From Roseimaritima ulvae (GTDB taxonomy: Bacteria; Planctomycetota; Planctomycetia; Pirellulales; Pirellulaceae): a stretch of DNA of 64,000 nt. The stretch covers positions 1,116,001 to 1,180,000 of the forward strand of contig NZ_CP042914.1 of assembly GCF_008065135.1 (NCBI RefSeq), read 5' to 3'. The notes beneath the pieces were generated by a model that was not told the DNA's origin, ran no database searches, and saw nothing but the letters and a program-made list of their open reading frames with translations. This document shows positions 1-8,986 of this stretch, piece by piece. A program made the translations under genes and the position numbers. How positions within the stretch are numbered: the stretch's first letter is position 1; the number at the start of each line of letters is the position of its first letter.

Positions 1-2835
1 CAATGCGTCGTCTCGGATTTGCCAGCCGGGCAGTCGCTGAGCGATCGGTTGCAGCGAGGGGCCTGCGATTCGGAACAGACGCTACGGATCGGCGTAGCTG
101 TCGCCAATGCGCTGTCGGCCTTGCACGCCGCCTCACTGCCGCACGGCTGTATCCATCCCGATCGGATTTGGATGGGCGAGGACGATTCGACGTGGTTGCT
201 GCGCGATGCGGTCAGCGGTCCCGAACATCCACTCAGCCACCACACTCGCTGGTTCGAGCCGCCGGAGATGCCGACGCTGTACGCGGCGCCCGAGTTTACG
301 ATTCCCGGACAGGCCTCCGATGCCCTGACCGACCAGTACGCCTTGGGCTGCCTGTTGCTGCACGCTCGCACCGGCAAGCCTCCCTTTGAAGCGGCCGTGG
401 CGGATGATTTGCTGATGGCCCACGCGCAGTCGGTTCCCCGAGCTTTGCAGCGGGCGCTGGGCGGGGATGGGCCCGGACATCCGCTGCTGCGAGTCGTCGC
501 GCACGCGATGGCCAAAAACGCCGACGCCCGCTTCGCCGATATCCGCAAATTGCTCGACGCCTTAAGGGCCGTCCAACAGCACGCCGCTCAGGCTTCCGGC
601 AGCCGACGCCGCGCGGCCGCCAGCTCTTCGGCCAAATCCGCCGCGCCCGCCAAGTCGGCCGCGCCGGCCACTACTGCGAAGTCTACCGCGCCGGCCAAAG
701 CCGCTGCGACCGGCGAGTCGTCGGCTCCCAGTGAATCCGCTCCGGCAGCCACGCCTAGTCCCGCGGCGGCGGCGTTGTCCACGTCGCCAGTACCAACACC
801 AAGGCCAGAACCAGCGGCGACGGCGCGGAGTGCGGCGCCGTCGGATCAGGGGAACACAACGCGGCAACCGGCGAGCGAAATCGCTTCGGCGGCCGCGGTG
901 GCACCGGCTGCTCCGCCCCGGCGAGAGCCAGCACCGCCCGAGCCAGCTTCGGCAGCGCCAGAACCTCCAACGCCAGAACCCGCCTCGCCCCAGCCAGCAC
1001 CGGCAGCGTCCTCCCCCGCGCAGGCTCCGCTGGCTCCGCCGCTGGTCGATTCGCAGCCCGCTCAAGAAGCTGCTGCCGCCAAAACCGCTGCTGCTGGCAA
1101 GACTGCTGCTGCCAAGAGCAAGTCGGGGCCGGCGGGCGGCAAACGACGTCCGCCTGGGGGCCGCCGCAAGAAGAAAAAGAATATGCGTGGACCGCTGGTC
1201 ATCGGCGGCTTGGGGTTTGCGGCGATGATGCTGATGGTTTTGGTGTTGGGGCAGATGGGCAAAAAGAAACGTGATCCGGTGGATCGCGAGCCCTTGGTGC
1301 AGCGGCCCTATGAGCCGGTCGAGCGTCCCGCACCGTCGCCGCCGCCGGATCAGCCCGCCGCGGAGCCATCGGGCTATGACGTTGTCGATAACGCGCGGGC
1401 ACTGTGGGTGCCGCCTTCGTCGGCCGATCCGCCGCCGCTGGAAATGATTCCCGCGGGGCCGCAAATGGTGGTCGTCGTGCGGCCTGCGAAGCTGCAGCAG
1501 TCGCCGGCGGGACAGCAGATGTTGTCCGCCTTTGATCAGGAACTGGGCGAGGCCTGGCGACAGTTGCAGCCGCGTCTGGGCGTGCCTCCTGAAGCGATCG
1601 AACGGTTGACGATCGCTTTCGACAGTCGTGGCGCCGGGATTCCTCGCCTGGCCCTCGGCGTCCATCTGGTCGATCCGCTGCCGTTGGCCACGCTGCAAGA
1701 GCGCTGGGATGTGGAACAAATGCGAACGCCCGAAGGGGCCACCGTCTTGGCGGGCGATGGGGACGGTGACGACGCCTTCTATGTTCGCGACACTTCCAAA
1801 GACGCCATGGTCGATCGCTTCGCCGTCGGTTCGGTCGAACAGATCAAGTTGGTGGCTGAACTGGAAGGCACGGCGATTCCCCTGCCCCGCCAATTGGAAA
1901 ACCTCTGGAAGGCCGCCGATGGCGACGCGGAACTGAACGTCCTACTGCTGCCTAACTATCTGTTCGCCGATGGTCGCACCATGTTGCAGAAGTTTGCACC
2001 GGAGTACATCGATCCGCTGCGGACGTTTTTGCAACCCGACGCCGCGGGCGTGCTGATCAGCAGCACCTTAGAGCCGCAGTGGTATCTGGAAGCTCGCATG
2101 ATGCCCGGCGCGGGGACCAGCGATGCGGAGTTGGCAAAAAAAATGGAAGACGCCGTGCAGGGCTTACCCGGCTGGGCCGAGAACTTCCTGCTGCAATCTT
2201 CTCCCGACCCGTCATGGCGAGCTCTGGCGCTGCGGTATCCGCAAATGATGCATGCGCTTCGCAAGTACACGCGGTACGGGGTGTCCGACGACATGGCGAC
2301 GGCCAACGTTTACCTGCCGTCTCAAGCCGGTCCCAATATCGCGCTGGCAACCTTGCTGGCCGCCAATACTCCGGCAGGCAACCTGGTCGCTGCCACGGGG
2401 ATGGACCCCGAGCCGGCGGCCCAGCCGCTGACTCTGGAGCAGATGTTAGAGCTGCCGCTGTCGGTCAGCTTTGATCAGGAGAGTTTGGAGTTTGCCGGTC
2501 AGGCGGTGATGGACGAATTGAACGCCAATATTCCGCCCGGTTCGGCCACGCCCAAATATGTGTTGCTGGGCACCGATCTGGAAAAAGCCGGGATCACCCA
2601 GAACCAACAGATCCGCGATTTCAAAGCGAGCGATCAACCCTTACGTTCGATCCTCACGCAGTTGGTGATGAAAGCCAATATCGATAAATCGGTAACCAAA
2701 GCCAGTCAGCCCGAGCAGTTGTTGGTATGGGTGCTGGGCCCGGATCCGGCCAATGCCAATCAGCAAGCTTTTTTGATCACGACCCGCGCTGGCGCGGACG
2801 GCAAGTACGAGCTTCCCAAAGAATTTGTCGAGTAA
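1..2835 (+). CDS. Kinase-like (probable pseudokinase) membrane protein, 5' end outside window
   Basis: The frame is open from base 1, so the N-lobe and true start lie upstream; the TTG at 19 is probably internal. The visible N-terminus matches the C-lobe of a Hanks-type Ser/Thr kinase: an APEF-like segment, then DQYALGCLLLHARTGKPPF. Where the catalytic HRDxKxxN loop should be it reads HGCIHPDRIWM, and the DFG position reads RDA, so the catalytic Asp and metal-binding motif seem lost. A long Ala/Pro/Lys-rich linker (about residues 198-390 counted from base 1) leads to a basic patch, one membrane helix (bases about 1189-1257) and a roughly 500-residue C-terminal region I do not recognise. The FHA gene 40 bp downstream suggests a phospho-signalling pair. 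The family assignment is good; the loss of activity is inference from motifs. Confidence 0.8.
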   Translation, partial: QCVVSDLPAGQSLSDRLQRGACDSEQTLRIGVAVANALSALHAASLPHGCIHPDRIWMGEDDSTWLLRDAVSGPEHPLSHHTRWFEPPEMPTLYAAPEFTIPGQASDALTDQYALGCLLLHARTGKPPFEAAVADDLLMAHAQSVPRALQRALGGDGPGHPLLRVVAHAMAKNADARFADIRKLLDALRAVQQHAAQASGSRRRAAASSSAKSAAPAKSAAPATTAKSTAPAKAAATGESSAPSESAPAATPSPAAAALSTSPVPTPRPEPAATARSAAPSDQGNTTRQPASEIASAAAVAPAAPPRREPAPPEPASAAPEPPTPEPASPQPAPAASSPAQAPLAPPLVDSQPAQEAAAAKTAAAGKTAAAKSKSGPAGGKRRPPGGRRKKKKNMRGPLVIGGLGFAAMMLMVLVLGQMGKKKRDPVDREPLVQRPYEPVERPAPSPPPDQPAAEPSGYDVVDNARALWVPPSSADPPPLEMIPAGPQMVVVVRPAKLQQSPAGQQMLSAFDQELGEAWRQLQPRLGVPPEAIERLTIAFDSRGAGIPRLALGVHLVDPLPLATLQERWDVEQMRTPEGATVLAGDGDGDDAFYVRDTSKDAMVDRFAVGSVEQIKLVAELEGTAIPLPRQLENLWKAADGDAELNVLLLPNYLFADGRTMLQKFAPEYIDPLRTFLQPDAAGVLISSTLEPQWYLEARMMPGAGTSDAELAKKMEDAVQGLPGWAENFLLQSSPDPSWRALALRYPQMMHALRKYTRYGVSDDMATANVYLPSQAGPNIALATLLAANTPAGNLVAATGMDPEPAAQPLTLEQMLELPLSVSFDQESLEFAGQAVMDELNANIPPGSATPKYVLLGTDLEKAGITQNQQIRDFKASDQPLRSILTQLVMKANIDKSVTKASQPEQLLVWVLGPDPANANQQAFLITTRAGADGKYELPKEFVE

Positions 2836-2875
2836 ATATTGGCAACCCCGAATACGTTTTAGGATCGATTAGGCG

Positions 2876-3724
2876 ATGAACCAACAGACGCCTCACGATA
2901 CAGACGGTGACGAAGACGAGGGCATGGCATCCGAATTGATGCAGACCGTGTTCGATCCGCTCAAGTCCGGGCTGGCCGTGTCACAGAATCAATTCGCCAC
3001 CCAGATCGACTTTTCGGTGCTCGAAGCCGAACTGTATCAGCCTCAGCGACGACTTCCCAATGCCAAACTGATCGTGATCGATGACCACAGCGCAAGCGAA
3101 GGCGAAGTGATTCGGATTCGCAAACGCGAGTATACGATCGGTCGTACCCACGGCGACTTGGCGATCGAATCGGATCTGGAAATGTCCGGCAATCATGCCG
3201 TGTTGCATTGCAAGCTGGACGAGGGCAGCTTTCGGTGGCGGCTGACCGACGTGGGCAGCACCAACGGCACCTTTGTCCGGGTGGCGAAAGCTCCGTTGAC
3301 CGAGGGGCGAGAATTGCTGTTGGGCTTGCAACGCTACCGAGTGGAATTGCAGGATCCGGACAACGCCCCACCTGCGGTCGGCGAGGTACGCGTGTTTTTG
3401 GGCGGAGCGGTGGGAGCCCCGCCGGTGCAGCAGCCTCTGCGGTTGGTCAACACGGCCGACACCAGCCAGACCTACCAGGTACTGTCGCAGCGGTCGATGT
3501 TGGGCTCGAACCCCAAGCGTTGTTCGGTGGTTATCGAGGACCGCTGTTTGAACGCCGAACATGCACGCTTGATGTACAAACGAGGCCGCTGGCAAATCGA
3601 AGACAACGACAGCCTAAACGGGGTTTGGGTCCGCGTTCGCAGCGTCTGGTTAGACCGGCACGCCGAATTCCAGCTCGGCGAACAACGCTTCCGGTTCTTC
3701 GCCGACGGCCAAGTGCCAAGCTAG
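2876..3724 (+). CDS. Double FHA-domain protein
   Basis: This 282-residue cytoplasmic protein carries two forkhead-associated domains, which in known families bind phosphothreonine peptides. FHA 1 (about residues 60-150) shows the YTIGR start, an SGNHAVLHC stretch (the S/H of the binding loop) and the DVGSTNGTFV signature. FHA 2 (about 180-275) shows MLGSNPKRCSVVI, NAEHARL and a degenerate SLNGVWV in place of STNGTFV, so it may bind weakly. The N-terminal 60 residues are acidic with no recognisable domain. It lies 40 bp after the kinase-like gene in the same direction and is probably co-transcribed with it. No signal peptide or membrane segment is visible. Confidence 0.88.
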   Translation: MNQQTPHDTDGDEDEGMASELMQTVFDPLKSGLAVSQNQFATQIDFSVLEAELYQPQRRLPNAKLIVIDDHSASEGEVIRIRKREYTIGRTHGDLAIESDLEMSGNHAVLHCKLDEGSFRWRLTDVGSTNGTFVRVAKAPLTEGRELLLGLQRYRVELQDPDNAPPAVGEVRVFLGGAVGAPPVQQPLRLVNTADTSQTYQVLSQRSMLGSNPKRCSVVIEDRCLNAEHARLMYKRGRWQIEDNDSLNGVWVRVRSVWLDRHAEFQLGEQRFRFFADGQVPS

Positions 3725-3787
3725 TTTCGCGAGGTTCTGTCAGGTTGATAGCGATTCGATAGAAGGGCTTTCAATCGACCTGAAGAT

Positions 3788-3901
3788 TTGACGACCGGAA
3801 AATTAGTTGCTTTCGTTTGGTTGGGATAGTGGTTGGGTTGCTGTCTTCGCGTGCCTCTCTGCGGCGCTCTAATCTTCCGGTCGTCCAATTTTCCGGTCGA
3901 C
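3788..3901. repeat. Inverted repeat in convergent gap
   Basis: The 192-bp gap between the convergent FHA and hydrolase genes contains TTGACGACCGGAAAATTAG (3788-3806) and its near reverse complement at 3869-3888, immediately followed by a second partial inverted copy to 3901. It could fold into a hairpin readable from either side. There is no U-tract, so a classic terminator is not shown. Confidence 0.6.
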
Positions 3902-3916
3902 ATACCGCGCATCCTG

Positions 3917-5443
3917 TCAGGCTTGTGCATTGCCTCGGCGCAAACGATTTTGAATGTTCAGCCAGTTGACTACCTGTAGCGGGTCCGATGGTGTGATCAA
4001 TCGATCGTTATCCACGTCCAGATATCTCTCCGGGGCTTGGCTGTCGGTGAGGGGCTGCACGACGGCGAAACTGCTGACGCGGGCTCGGTTCAAGGCGTTG
4101 ATCAAATACAACACATCGATCGGTTCTACCAATCCGTTACCATCCACGTCGGCGACGCGAAACGGGTTCGACCAGGCGTTGTCTGTCGAGACAAATAGTT
4201 TCGCCGTTTGACTCCCCGCCTCCGCATCGCCGCGATGGTATAGCCGCCCGCCGATGAATTGTGGTTCCGCCGTCTGCCACGGTTCGAAAGTATTCAGTTG
4301 GCCCGCGGCACCGCGGTATACGTACAAGCGTTTACTCTGCGGGTGCTGTTCGAGGATCGCGGCGGCGGTGACATCCAAGCTCTGGCCGTCCGAGATATCG
4401 ACGTAGTCGTCCTCTTCGGGTGTGGTTGCCACGAGCGTGATCGGAAGCGAGCTATAAGCGTAACGCGTGCGGCCTGCGGCGTCGGCGATCCGAGCGGAAA
4501 TGTAGTAGCTTCCGGCGGCGATGCCGGAGGTCGGTAGCAGGGTCTGGTTCGGCCGCAGCTCGATGGAACTAGAGACCACTTGCTCTGCTACGGGCAGTGG
4601 ATTGTCGTTGTAGGGATTTTGATCGACGTCCAACGACAAGCTGACGGTCGCGCCGCTATCGGCGTCCGCGTGGTAGTAACTCAACGGGATCGTCTGTTCC
4701 GCGTCAAACGTTTGTCCGCCGCCGATGACCCGCAGGTCCAACAGGTTCGGCCAGTTGGCACCGCTCCAGTCGAGTGCCGCAGATTCCGCTGTGCCACCCA
4801 CCGCTTGCGACAGTCCAGTCAGCGGACGCGCGCCGCCCACGATCCGGCTGTAAACGAACCCCGACGCACCGCGCTGAGGATGCGGTCCGCCATACCAGTC
4901 TTGGGGTACGTCTTCAGAACCATCGTTTGCCGGCGGAAGCAAGGACGGGTCGACCGTGCCGTGGTACCACAGGTGGACGTCGGAGTGTTCGTTGCTGTAG
5001 CCACCGTCGGACAACACGGCTTCGGAAAGCTGCAGGTTGGCTGTGTTGGCGACCGGTTCGCCGGTGAAGTCCAGTGAGCCGTCGCCCTGTGTCCGCCAGT
5101 AATTGTCCCAGAACACGACGTTCTGGTAACGGACCATCGGTGCATCGCCGTAGTCCGCGTTGAACAGGGTGGGTTCGCGGATGCCGTCAACCGGATGCGG
5201 ATCCCACGTGCTGACTTGATCGACCCACACGCCACGCTGTCCCAGCTGATGCGCCAGTTCGCCGACCAACGATGCGCCGCGACTGTGCCCCAGCAAGTGG
5301 ATCGGCAGTTCGGCTACCGGCGTCGGCAAGTCTGCCAGAAAGCCGGGCGTTATCAATTGTTCGGCAACCGCAGCCGCTACGTCGTAGGTGCTGCGAGCGT
5401 AACCGAACACCGATCCGGCCACATCGGACCAATCCAGCAACAT
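3917..5443 (-). CDS. Exported alpha/beta hydrolase with dockerin, C-terminal part (frameshifted gene)
   Basis: The frame holds the main body of a lipase-like alpha/beta hydrolase: LLDWSDVAG, then the nucleophile elbow LLGHSRGAS (catalytic Ser) and STWDPHPVDG. The C-terminus has two calcium-loop segments, DVDGNGLVEPIDVLYLINAL and DVDNDRLITPSDPLQVVNWL, typical of dockerin type I repeats. It lacks its own signal peptide and oxyanion strand. Those are in the overlapping upstream frame at 5377-5730, so this is almost certainly one gene spanning 3917-5730, split by an extra 8-bp repeat unit at 5447-5470. Removing one unit joins the frames through QNPEITMLLDWSD. Whether the ATG at 5443 is used as a restart is unknown. 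The substrate is unknown. Confidence 0.8.
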   Translation of the reverse strand: MLLDWSDVAGSVFGYARSTYDVAAAVAEQLITPGFLADLPTPVAELPIHLLGHSRGASLVGELAHQLGQRGVWVDQVSTWDPHPVDGIREPTLFNADYGDAPMVRYQNVVFWDNYWRTQGDGSLDFTGEPVANTANLQLSEAVLSDGGYSNEHSDVHLWYHGTVDPSLLPPANDGSEDVPQDWYGGPHPQRGASGFVYSRIVGGARPLTGLSQAVGGTAESAALDWSGANWPNLLDLRVIGGGQTFDAEQTIPLSYYHADADSGATVSLSLDVDQNPYNDNPLPVAEQVVSSSIELRPNQTLLPTSGIAAGSYYISARIADAAGRTRYAYSSLPITLVATTPEEDDYVDISDGQSLDVTAAAILEQHPQSKRLYVYRGAAGQLNTFEPWQTAEPQFIGGRLYHRGDAEAGSQTAKLFVSTDNAWSNPFRVADVDGNGLVEPIDVLYLINALNRARVSSFAVVQPLTDSQAPERYLDVDNDRLITPSDPLQVVNWLNIQNRLRRGNAQA

Positions 5444-5730
5444 TGTGATTTCGGGATTTCGGGATTTTGGGTCGCCGCGTCGGTGGGATCCGGTCCGCTG
5501 CGCGAGCCGCCGGCGACCTGTAAGGGCCCGCCGTCATGTCCCGGATCGGTGACGGTCAACCGATACAGAGGCTGATCGAGAGCGAGGTCGGTGCGGGCGC
5601 CGATTTCTTCCGCCATGGCCGCCACCCAACTGTCGATGTTGCTGTTAAAGCCGTGGGTGATCAACGTGATGCCGGCCAGCAAGCAACGCGACTCCAGCGA
5701 TTCGATGACGAGTGAGCGTTTAGCGGGCAT
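5377..5730 (-). CDS. N-terminal part of the same frameshifted dockerin hydrolase
   Basis: The protein starts MPAKRSLVIESLESRCLLAG. An LExR-LLA pattern near the N-terminus is common in secreted planctomycete proteins. ITLITHGFNSNIDSWV follows, which is the first beta strand and HG oxyanion motif of an alpha/beta hydrolase. Real homology should end near residue 95 (PEIPKS), where the 8-bp repeat shifts the frame; the rest of this frame, to 5377, is out-of-frame readthrough. The gene is divergent from the SHD1-like gene with only 11 bp between start codons, so promoters must overlap the coding ends. It could be a pseudogene, a phase-variable gene, or an assembly error. Confidence 0.7.
   Translation of the reverse strand: MPAKRSLVIESLESRCLLAGITLITHGFNSNIDSWVAAMAEEIGARTDLALDQPLYRLTVTDPGHDGGPLQVAGGSRSGPDPTDAATQNPEIPKSQCCWIGPMWPDRCSVTLAAPTT
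5447..5470. repeat. 8-bp tandem repeat causing frameshift
   Basis: Three adjacent units GATTTCGG, GATTTCGG and GATTTTGG lie exactly at the break between the two hydrolase frames. Because 8 is not a multiple of 3, gain or loss of one unit shifts the frame. With one perfect unit removed the two frames fuse into a continuous hydrolase. Confidence 0.9.
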
Positions 5731-5741
5731 GAGGTTGAAGC

Positions 5742-6359
5742 GTGTTTAAGCTTGCGTATTTACGGGAAAACGCCGCCGAGTCGCTACGACTTAAACCTAT
5801 TCCACTCGCTGGAATACGCCACTGCGGCGTGCTACTCTGGGACGCTTGTTATGAATCACTTGGGCAACGCGTGCAGGGCGTGGGAGAGTGGCAGTACCAT
5901 CAAGGCGACCATCTGCCACACGCCATGGACTTTGCGTATCAACTGTTGATTCGCGATGGCAATCTCTCACTCACCGTCCCGAATAGGCGGAGTTATCGGC
6001 AGCTTTCGGATGCGGATGTAAAGGCGTTGGATGCCCAGAGCGCAAAACTTGCGGCCGATAATAAAATGCGCCGCGCGGCGGCCGAAGCCAACGCGGAGGC
6101 TCCTTTGACCGCCGAGGAAAAGGCGGAAACATTGGCCGGCTTGCGGGCCGGCTCGCACGTTCAGCAAGTACAAGCCCTACAGAAATTAGTCGCCAAAAAG
6201 CCTCGCCAGCCAGATCCGCAAATTGTCGAAGCCGAATTGCTGCGTCAGGACGGACGCGAAGTGACGTTGCCGATCAGCAAGCTGAGCAAATCCGATCAAA
6301 CGTTTTTGCGTCGCGTTCGGGCCGAGCAAGAAGAGGTGGAAAACCCCTTCGAACCGTAA
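5742..6359 (+). CDS. Small protein with SHD1-like C-terminal segment
   Basis: The last third reads VEAELLRQDGREVTLPISKL followed by SKSDQTFLRRV, resembling the C-terminal half of the SHD1 (SLA1 homology 1) domain repeated in many planctomycete proteins. The acidic tail ends ENPFEP. The first 65-70 residues resemble nothing I recognise and contain no signal peptide, and a second open frame overlaps them (5752-5949), so the N-terminus may be degraded or the real start may be further in. The middle is Ala/Glu/Lys-rich and probably helical. The start lies 11 bp from the divergent hydrolase start. The function is unknown. Confidence 0.5.
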   Translation: MFKLAYLRENAAESLRLKPIPLAGIRHCGVLLWDACYESLGQRVQGVGEWQYHQGDHLPHAMDFAYQLLIRDGNLSLTVPNRRSYRQLSDADVKALDAQSAKLAADNKMRRAAAEANAEAPLTAEEKAETLAGLRAGSHVQQVQALQKLVAKKPRQPDPQIVEAELLRQDGREVTLPISKLSKSDQTFLRRVRAEQEEVENPFEP

Positions 6360-6364
6360 CCCCC

Positions 6365-6522
6365 GTAACATGGGCCCCTGGCCCGGGTGGAGTTTGCTGA
6401 CTTGGTAGCATTGCACCTTCCCGGAGGGAGGGTGATGTGCCGTCTGCTCTGGATTCAATGCTCCTAAGTCAGCAGGCGCACAACAAGTATGTCGGTCTAC
6501 ACGGGCCAGGGGCCCATGCTAC
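6365..6522. repeat. REP-like doublet, locus 1 (convergent gap)
   Basis: A forward copy of the REP-like unit (6365-6390, GTAACATGGGCCCCTGGCCC) faces a reverse copy at 6500-6522 (CACGGGCCAGGGGCCCATGC). Between them lies another inverted pair, GCTGACTT... at about 6395 against ...AAGTCAGC ending near 6475, with a CCGGAGGGAGGGTG segment shared with the element near 63430. The locus fills the gap between convergent genes. Confidence 0.75.
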
Positions 6523-6538
6523 TGATCATGCCCTCAAG

Positions 6539-8722
6539 CTACTGCATCGCTTGCGCCCATTTCGCGAGGGCCGGCAGGTCACCGCTTTCCAATTCGATTG
6601 GCGTCGGCGCGACGAGCGCCAGCAAGCCCGGTAGGTCACCGTATTTAACTCCGCCGGGAACGAAGTACGGATCGCGATAAGAAGGCACCGCATCGAAACG
6701 GAAATCGGCGGACTGCAACATCAGGCGTTTAACGTTTGCACCCGAGGTGGCTACGGCGGCGGCTGCGATCGGTTCGGCACCGCCGCGTCCGTAGACGATC
6801 AACTCGTCCGCTTTCCCTTCACCCGTTCGAGCTTGGGCCAGCAGCGTCATCACGTCGTGTACTCGCCGCACCAGCAGAGTGGGGTTGTAAGTAAACGTGT
6901 AGCCGGCGTACTGCCGCGGGTTCTTGACCACGCGTTGCTGAGCGACCGGCAAGCCGTCTTCGGTGAATTCGCCTTGCCCAAATAGGTCGGCAGCGATGAT
7001 AGAGGTGCCGGCGTCGATGAACTGTTGAGCTCGATCGACCAGTTTCCCGGTTTCGTTCATCAAACTGGCTTTACCCCGGTCATCGATCCAGAGCACCGTT
7101 TTTCCATTTCGGTTGGCCTTGGTTGGAATCAGCGATACGACGGGCAGCGATTCGTCGTGAGACTTCAGCTTCACCACTTGTTTGACCATCCGATACCCGT
7201 CGCGGTCGGTCTGGTCGACGATGTCCCGTTCCAGTTGCTCGGTGTCGGGGACGGTGCGGCCGATGATGGTGTTCCAAGCTGTGCCGACCAGTTCACGATA
7301 GGGTTGCAGCGATTTGGTGTTTTCGTTTAGCAACGCGTCGATCTGCTGGTTGGCTTGTTCGTCGAGGAAGCTGGTGACGCTTTGTTCGTGAGCGTCACCG
7401 CCGGGTGGGGCCGGATGCTGGTCGGTCCAGAGCGCGGATTCCTCGTCCGTCAAACGGGGCCAGTCTTCTTCCACAATCGGTTCCTTCAACCCCAGACCGA
7501 TATGTTTATTGAACCAGGAATACATCATCCCGCGGGTCACGTAGTTGAAGTTGTGAGGAAAGTGTGTGAAGTCGCGGCAAAGTACGTTGTCGCGTTTGCC
7601 GTACAGATCGTAGGTCTGCTGCAATTGCGGGTAGCCGTCGGTCATCATGGCAATCGTCCAGTCATCCGCCGCCGTCATGGCTTGCGGTTTGGGGGCCATC
7701 AAAGCGGCCAGTTCGACGTTGCCGGTGCCGATGCGCAGCAGCGAACAGTTTTCACACGTGCAGCCGCCCTGCATGGAAACGCTGACCATGCCGTTGGGGA
7801 ACGAAGCGATCGGGCGGTCGTCGATCGCACCCAGCAGAATCGTTTGCGTGCCCCCACCGCTGTTGCCGGTCACCGCCAAACGCTTGGGGTCGGTATCGGG
7901 CAATTGTTCCAGGAAGTCCAGCGAGCGGATGGCGTTCCAGGTTTGCAAGCCCATGATGGTTTGCAATCGCGATTCGGCTTGCACGGTGAAAAATCCCCAC
8001 TTGCCGTCGGGGCTGGTTTTGCCGCCGGCGTATTGAGATCGAGGCTTGCCATAGCGATGCGCCAGGTCGTAGGAAATCTGTTGGCTATCGGCGTAGCCCA
8101 GCATGTCGAACATGAACACCACACATCCCATCCGAGCCAGTTGGGCGCAGCGAGCCAGTTTCGCATTGCTGCCCGATTCTTCGAATCGTTCTTGGCCGGC
8201 GGCGATCATGCGGCGAACCGTGTTACGGTCCTGGGGATTCATCCGTCCGCCATGGCCATGGGGGCACAAGATGCCGGGCAACTGTCCCTCCACCTTTTCG
8301 GGGCGGAACAGCATTCCGGTGACAAAGTGTCCGGGCACACTTTCGAAGTAGACCTTTTCGATCGTAAACCCATCGCGTTGGACTTTGCCATGGATCACCG
8401 GGTTCATGGGCGTCCGCTGGGGCATCGGCCACAGGCCCGTAGCGACCAGCACTCGCTTGCGCAGCTCTGCCGCGCGAGCTTCCCAGGCCTCCAGATCTTC
8501 GGGAGGCGCAAACGGAAAGTGCCCGTTCAGATCTTTTAAGGGTTCCGACCTCGAGTCCGTGGCGACGGCGTCGGGGCCGAGCACGCGAGTGGCTGCGAAC
8601 GCCTTGCTACCGCGGCCCGCGGCGGCGTCTTGTCCGGCTGCCTGCCCGTTGAACACGACCGCAGCGGTAAACGCCAAGCACAGATGGGGTAACCAAAAAC
8701 GGATTAGGAAAAGCTGGTTCAT
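6539..8722 (-). CDS. Exported alpha/beta hydrolase, acetyl xylan esterase-like
   Basis: This 727-residue protein has an N-terminal signal peptide ending near GQAAG. The first half carries a complete hydrolase: PGILCPHGHGG (oxyanion region), VTGNSGGGTQT (Ser nucleophile in GxSxG) and a HFPHNFNY segment that could supply the His. This arrangement is that of large exported planctomycete esterases related to the acetyl xylan esterase/dienelactone hydrolase superfamily. The second half (about residues 470-727) looks like a further, degenerate hydrolase fold (TVLWIDDRGKA, LIVYGRGGAEP) without a convincing Ser elbow. The gene stands alone. A role in deacetylating polysaccharide is plausible but not shown. 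Confidence 0.8.
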   Translation of the reverse strand: MNQLFLIRFWLPHLCLAFTAAVVFNGQAAGQDAAAGRGSKAFAATRVLGPDAVATDSRSEPLKDLNGHFPFAPPEDLEAWEARAAELRKRVLVATGLWPMPQRTPMNPVIHGKVQRDGFTIEKVYFESVPGHFVTGMLFRPEKVEGQLPGILCPHGHGGRMNPQDRNTVRRMIAAGQERFEESGSNAKLARCAQLARMGCVVFMFDMLGYADSQQISYDLAHRYGKPRSQYAGGKTSPDGKWGFFTVQAESRLQTIMGLQTWNAIRSLDFLEQLPDTDPKRLAVTGNSGGGTQTILLGAIDDRPIASFPNGMVSVSMQGGCTCENCSLLRIGTGNVELAALMAPKPQAMTAADDWTIAMMTDGYPQLQQTYDLYGKRDNVLCRDFTHFPHNFNYVTRGMMYSWFNKHIGLGLKEPIVEEDWPRLTDEESALWTDQHPAPPGGDAHEQSVTSFLDEQANQQIDALLNENTKSLQPYRELVGTAWNTIIGRTVPDTEQLERDIVDQTDRDGYRMVKQVVKLKSHDESLPVVSLIPTKANRNGKTVLWIDDRGKASLMNETGKLVDRAQQFIDAGTSIIAADLFGQGEFTEDGLPVAQQRVVKNPRQYAGYTFTYNPTLLVRRVHDVMTLLAQARTGEGKADELIVYGRGGAEPIAAAAVATSGANVKRLMLQSADFRFDAVPSYRDPYFVPGGVKYGDLPGLLALVAPTPIELESGDLPALAKWAQAMQ

Positions 8723-8986
8723 CGAGGACTCGGCGGTTGGAGGCAGGGGGAGGCAGGCTACAGGGGGGCAGATTTCAGGCTTCAGGTTTCAGATATGAGT
8801 TTTTCCGGACCTGCCATTGTAGCTTGCCGCATGTCTGGCTGGGGGGCTGGCGAATCGCGTCTCGGTTGCCATGTAGGCGGATGTTTTTCGTTCAACGGCG
8901 AACCGCATCGTGTTTTTCCAATCTGGTTAGAATGAAATGGTCCAACCAGCCGGATTGGTTGTCCGTTCACCTAGGGTACTGGGAAG

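Noticed and set aside
562-1893. 443-codon minus-strand frame over the kinase-like gene
   Set aside because: Arg-rich low-complexity product of the GC-rich Ala/Pro linker read backwards.
5752-5949. 65-codon plus-strand frame overlapping the SHD1-like gene start
   Set aside because: No family features; it could be a trace of an indel, but nothing supports it as a gene.
7355-8539. 394-codon plus-strand frame inside the large esterase gene
   Set aside because: Opposite-strand shadow; the esterase has clear motifs and a signal peptide.
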